DNA of 64,000 bases, taken from the NCBI RefSeq assembly GCF_001577835.2, contig NC_029516.1, forward strand, positions 104,274,981 through 104,338,980, read 5' to 3'. A model generated the notes under the pieces. The model was not told where the DNA came from, did not search any database, and saw nothing but the letters and a program-made list of their open reading frames with translations. Both the position numbers and the translations under genes were made by a program. This document shows positions 60,605 through 64,000 of this stretch, one piece after another; position 1 is the first letter of the stretch, and each line of letters begins with the position of its first letter. The DNA is from Coturnix japonica (Eukaryota > Chordata > Aves > Galliformes > Phasianidae).

Positions 60605-63600
60605 GTATTGAGAAATCTAAATTAATTTTATAAAAAATAATGCAAATGATGCGTAGCATTTAGATTTCAGGTGGGATTTGAGATTTGTAAGGTTACTCAA
60701 TATCCTGAAGTTACAATAGGTTTAAACTATAATTTATACTGATATTTTCAAGTTCGATGGTAATAATTTCTACTGTTTTATTACTGTGAGGAGACTGCAC
60801 CAGTTCAGACTGCTGAACAGATCATACTATCAGCTTTTGAGACTATATTTTCTGCATTTGGATAACCAAGGTATTTCTAACCATTTGTTTTGTAAACTGT
60901 GCTTTGCAAGTGATAGGGGAAATGAAGTCAGGACTTTTTGTAGAGTCTTGTTGCACGTCAGACTGAAGGACAAGACTGAAAGACTGAAGTGCATATTTAG
61001 ATTGTTCTTCCCCTCCTCCCCCAGTAAATAAATAAATAAAACAGAAAAACAAAACAAAAAAAAAACACAAAACAAAACAAAACCAAACATTCTTAAAAAT
61101 AAATTAATAGCAAATTGGATTTGTAAATGCAACCCATGAAGAAATATCGAGAATCTTTAAATATGAGAGAGAAGGGAGTTTATTTGTCTGATGTGTGTCT
61201 TCACTTCACGTTGGAAGCCTGTTATCTTGAACATCCATCATGGCAACAAGCAATAAATATTTGGATATGGCCTATTTCAGTTGAGTGCTATAGGTGTAAA
61301 GATTGCAAAATCAGCTCATTTCTTGTATGTGAACCTGAGAACACTAAGTGAAAAAAGCTCATTAAGAAGGTAAGATAAAAGGGAAAGGCTCAAAAACGAG
61401 CTCTGTAAAGACAGATGAGGAAATAGTTCCAGAAGGTATGTTCTTATGGAATCCAGTAAGAATTCTTTATTAAAAGAAAAAAAAATTATGTAAAAACAAA
61501 TACTTTTAAGAGAGCACATAGTCATCTCATTATAAAGAAGGAATTTCATCTCAGTTCCATATAGCTTACAACTCCTTTTCTTTAAATGTTTCTCAATATT
61601 TGTGAAGCATTTAAAATTACGTTCTGAAGGACAGCTCATTTGGTATCACCAGATCAGGCATAATCAGTGGAATAATACGCCTTGTACGCGGCTCCAGCAA
61701 GCTGCAGAATCTTGAAGGATACCATTTGGCTATCGTAATGCAGAAAATATAGTTTCAAAAGCTAATTCCATACCAAAATTCAGATTTACAGTTTGTCTTT
61801 GCAGTATGCATAGATTAAGGTGAGGTGCTAACAGCTGTACTCTGGAGTGGACAAAATACTTCATCCATTTTAGTGGGAGAACTAAATGGTCAGCAAATAC
61901 GTAAAATGTTATAACTGGAGTATTATAGCCTGCCTCTATCAGAAAACTGTTGGAGGAGATTCTAGTTGGAAAAGGTGGGAAAAGGATGGATATTTCAGCA
62001 GTGTTTGCTACAGCTTTATTTCTGAATGTAAATGCATTTTCTGTGAAGTATAAACCAGGAAATGGGGCAGCAAATATGTCTTGAAATCATTGCTAGAAGA
62101 GAGAAGTTTTCTTCTTTAGAGAACAGACCCTGTAACTACCATCCTGTAACTACATTCATGTTTCTACTGCATTTTTGGGGCACCGATATTATACTTCTGT
62201 AGAATAAGATTTTTGGGGGGGAAGGTTAACAAATAAGCATGAACAAATACATCAAGGAAATGAGGTAAGGCTTTCGTGTGGTAGATCTTATTTCAGGTTG
62301 ATGGCTCTTGACACCCAGTGAGTACCTGGTCTGCTCCCCATCACAACTAGTACTTGGGAAGAAAGAGAGGAGGGAATTAGTTCATTATCTTTTGGAATGA
62401 AGATTGATTAAGTAGAAGCTTAATTTCCTGTATAGAAATTGTAGTTTAATCATTGTTCTGATGACTCTACTTTGACAGCTGCATGCTCCGTTGATTCATA
62501 TTTTACTTGTGTTCTTTGGCAGAGTGAATTTGATATTAAATTTTGAGCTGAGTCTATAGATTGGAAAGAGTACTAAGTCTAATGATTTTGTTCATATAAA
62601 CATTCATTAGTGTCATTAGTCTTGTGATGTACACACCTGTCCTCTAACATTGTAACTCATCTCTCAGATTGGATAACCACAGAATCTACAAAAAGCCACC
62701 ATAAAATAAGTACTGGGGGAGATGATTTCCCCTTTGGTGACTCGCAAATTAAGTCATCGCATTAAAAATCACACCACTGTGCATGCTAACATTGGGAATG
62801 TCAAAAGACTGATACATTTAGCTTTTTCTACAGTTTCTCATTACTTTAAAAAATATATATTTCAGTCCCTTTAATGCAAATCCTATCAGGAAGAAAAAGT
62901 AGGGAATGTGTCTGGCCTGTTTATTGACACCATGCTAAGATGAGATATAGCCTGTCGATGTTAGGCGCATACTTATACGGCCATCCTGATGACATGCACA
63001 TGAAAAGAATGATTTTTCACATGCAGTAATCACCTTGAATTATTCAAAGTGCAGCTTCTTCCTTCCATATCTATCATATATTATTGCTAGGCCGGATAAG
63101 TGAGCGTAAGATGGTGGGGACATATTTCAGTCCAAAGTGGGCTTTTAAAGATGAATTATTAAATCCCTAAAAATAAAACAGGGGTTTATCATGGGACCTT
63201 CAACTACAGAAGCACTAGTAAGCATAATTAATACTCAGCTAAAGAATGGGCAATCTACTGCCATCTCCCACTGGAGAAGCAACATTAAATGAATTTAAAT
63301 GCCTCATGTAATGAATAGGAAGAGATCTATTATTACTATAAACTCTTTCTGGTTCCATTATCTTCACCTCCAATTATGTATCAACTACCAGAGTGATACG
63401 TAAATAAGGAATACTATAGTCATACGTGTGATTGCCTCAAGAATTCTCAAAGAATTACATTCTGTGCCAAAGTTATAGTATATAGTGAGATACTTGCAGT
63501 TAAGGGTCAAAAAAGATGCAAACACCAGAAACTAATGAAAGGTTAACATCAAGGATGAAATTGGGGTAATTCTACCTGTGCTGTACAGCTTTACAGAGGG

Positions 63601-63809
63601 ATAAAATTGGACTGGCCTTTCCACTCAAGCTACAAGGACTCTGATTAGATAAACTGAGAACGGGTAACCGGAGAAGAGCTTTTAAGATCTGGCTGAATCA
63701 TAGCTCTTTGGAAAAAGCACTTTTAACAGTAAATAACTTGTACAACCAGATTTATAATAGAGGAGTATCTACAATTTGGCAACACTGAAAGTCTGAATGT
63801 CAAACCTAC
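60605..63809. other. AT-rich DNA with no recognised gene
   Basis: Low-complexity A-rich run (61020-61090, AAAT then CAAAA units) and short open frames. TAAT-rich sequence near 63.1-63.4 kb could be a conserved non-coding element, but one sequence cannot show that. Confidence 0.5.
61020..61090. repeat. A-rich low-complexity repeat
   Basis: Tandem AAAT units followed by AAAAC/CAAAA-type repeats. Confidence 0.85.
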
Positions 63810-63885
63810 CTTGATTCACATCCACGGATTCCTGAACAGCGGATTCCACTGATTCCACAGCTTCCATCATTTACAGCTGCAACAT
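63810..63885 (-). other. Candidate orphan exon
   Basis: A 76-bp minus-strand segment with a strong acceptor (TGCCCTTTTGCAG) and a strong donor (CAAG/GTAGGT). Only one frame is open: VAAVNDGSCGISGIRCSG then IRGCES, with three Cys and a GGAATC-type internal repeat. I do not recognise the protein. It may be an exon of a gene extending to the right of the window, or chance. Confidence 0.3.
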
Positions 63886-64000
63886 CTGCAAAAGGGCAAA
63901 CATTGAAGTGGATAAATATGCAGAATAAAGAACAAAGAATATCAATCATTTATTGATATTTATTCCTGAAGAGCATATTCAATATTTATGTCATACTGGT

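Overview
The window is vertebrate and almost certainly avian nuclear DNA. The main evidence is about a dozen CR1 LINE copies that end in the bird-type 3' tail (tandem ATTCTATG-like or agaatcac units). A multi-exon MROH (maestro HEAT-like repeat) gene of the kind expanded in birds supports this. I cannot fix the species; a galliform-like bird is a guess from the CR1 style. There are no operons, CRISPR arrays, tRNA or rRNA genes, and a 10-base run of N (30770-30779) marks an assembly gap.

Layout. From 1 to about 36.0 kb and from about 44.4 kb to the end, the DNA is AT-rich and looks intergenic or intronic. It holds CR1 fragments, microsatellites and homopolymer tracts, and no ORF there reads as a known protein outside the CR1 copies. 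The best-preserved CR1 is at 11495-12502 on the minus strand; it keeps a clean reverse-transcriptase C-terminal frame with the FADD motif. Older CR1 pieces lie near 6.4, 8.5, 14.1, 21.7, 28.2, 29.7-30.3, 48.1-48.6, 49.6-50.6, 55.6-55.8 and 60.2-60.6 kb.

The gene. Between 36.4 and 43.4 kb a GC-rich island holds 18 minus-strand exons. Nearly all have consensus splice sites, and most join in compatible phase into one MROH-family protein, read from an ATG at 43354 leftwards. From family knowledge the protein lacks at least two internal blocks of HEAT-repeat exons, a linker exon before the last exon seen, and the C-terminal exons. Every exon seen is open. It is therefore either a shortened lineage-specific paralogue or a young pseudogene. 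A solo-LTR-like fossil sits in one intron and another LTR-like segment lies just upstream of the start. Tail-less CR1 pieces (36043-36094 and 43800-44372) mark both edges of the island, as if the block had been copied in by CR1-associated recombination.

Other points of interest are a perfect 98-bp tandem duplication carrying a duplicated splice-site pair (25759-25954), two strong G-quadruplex motifs, a CpG-rich patch near 47.3 kb, a 1.1-kb purine-rich strand-asymmetric tract (6.56-7.66 kb), and a few orphan exon-like segments. I found no convincing new biological system. The shortened MROH gene and the way its island was built are the strongest leads.
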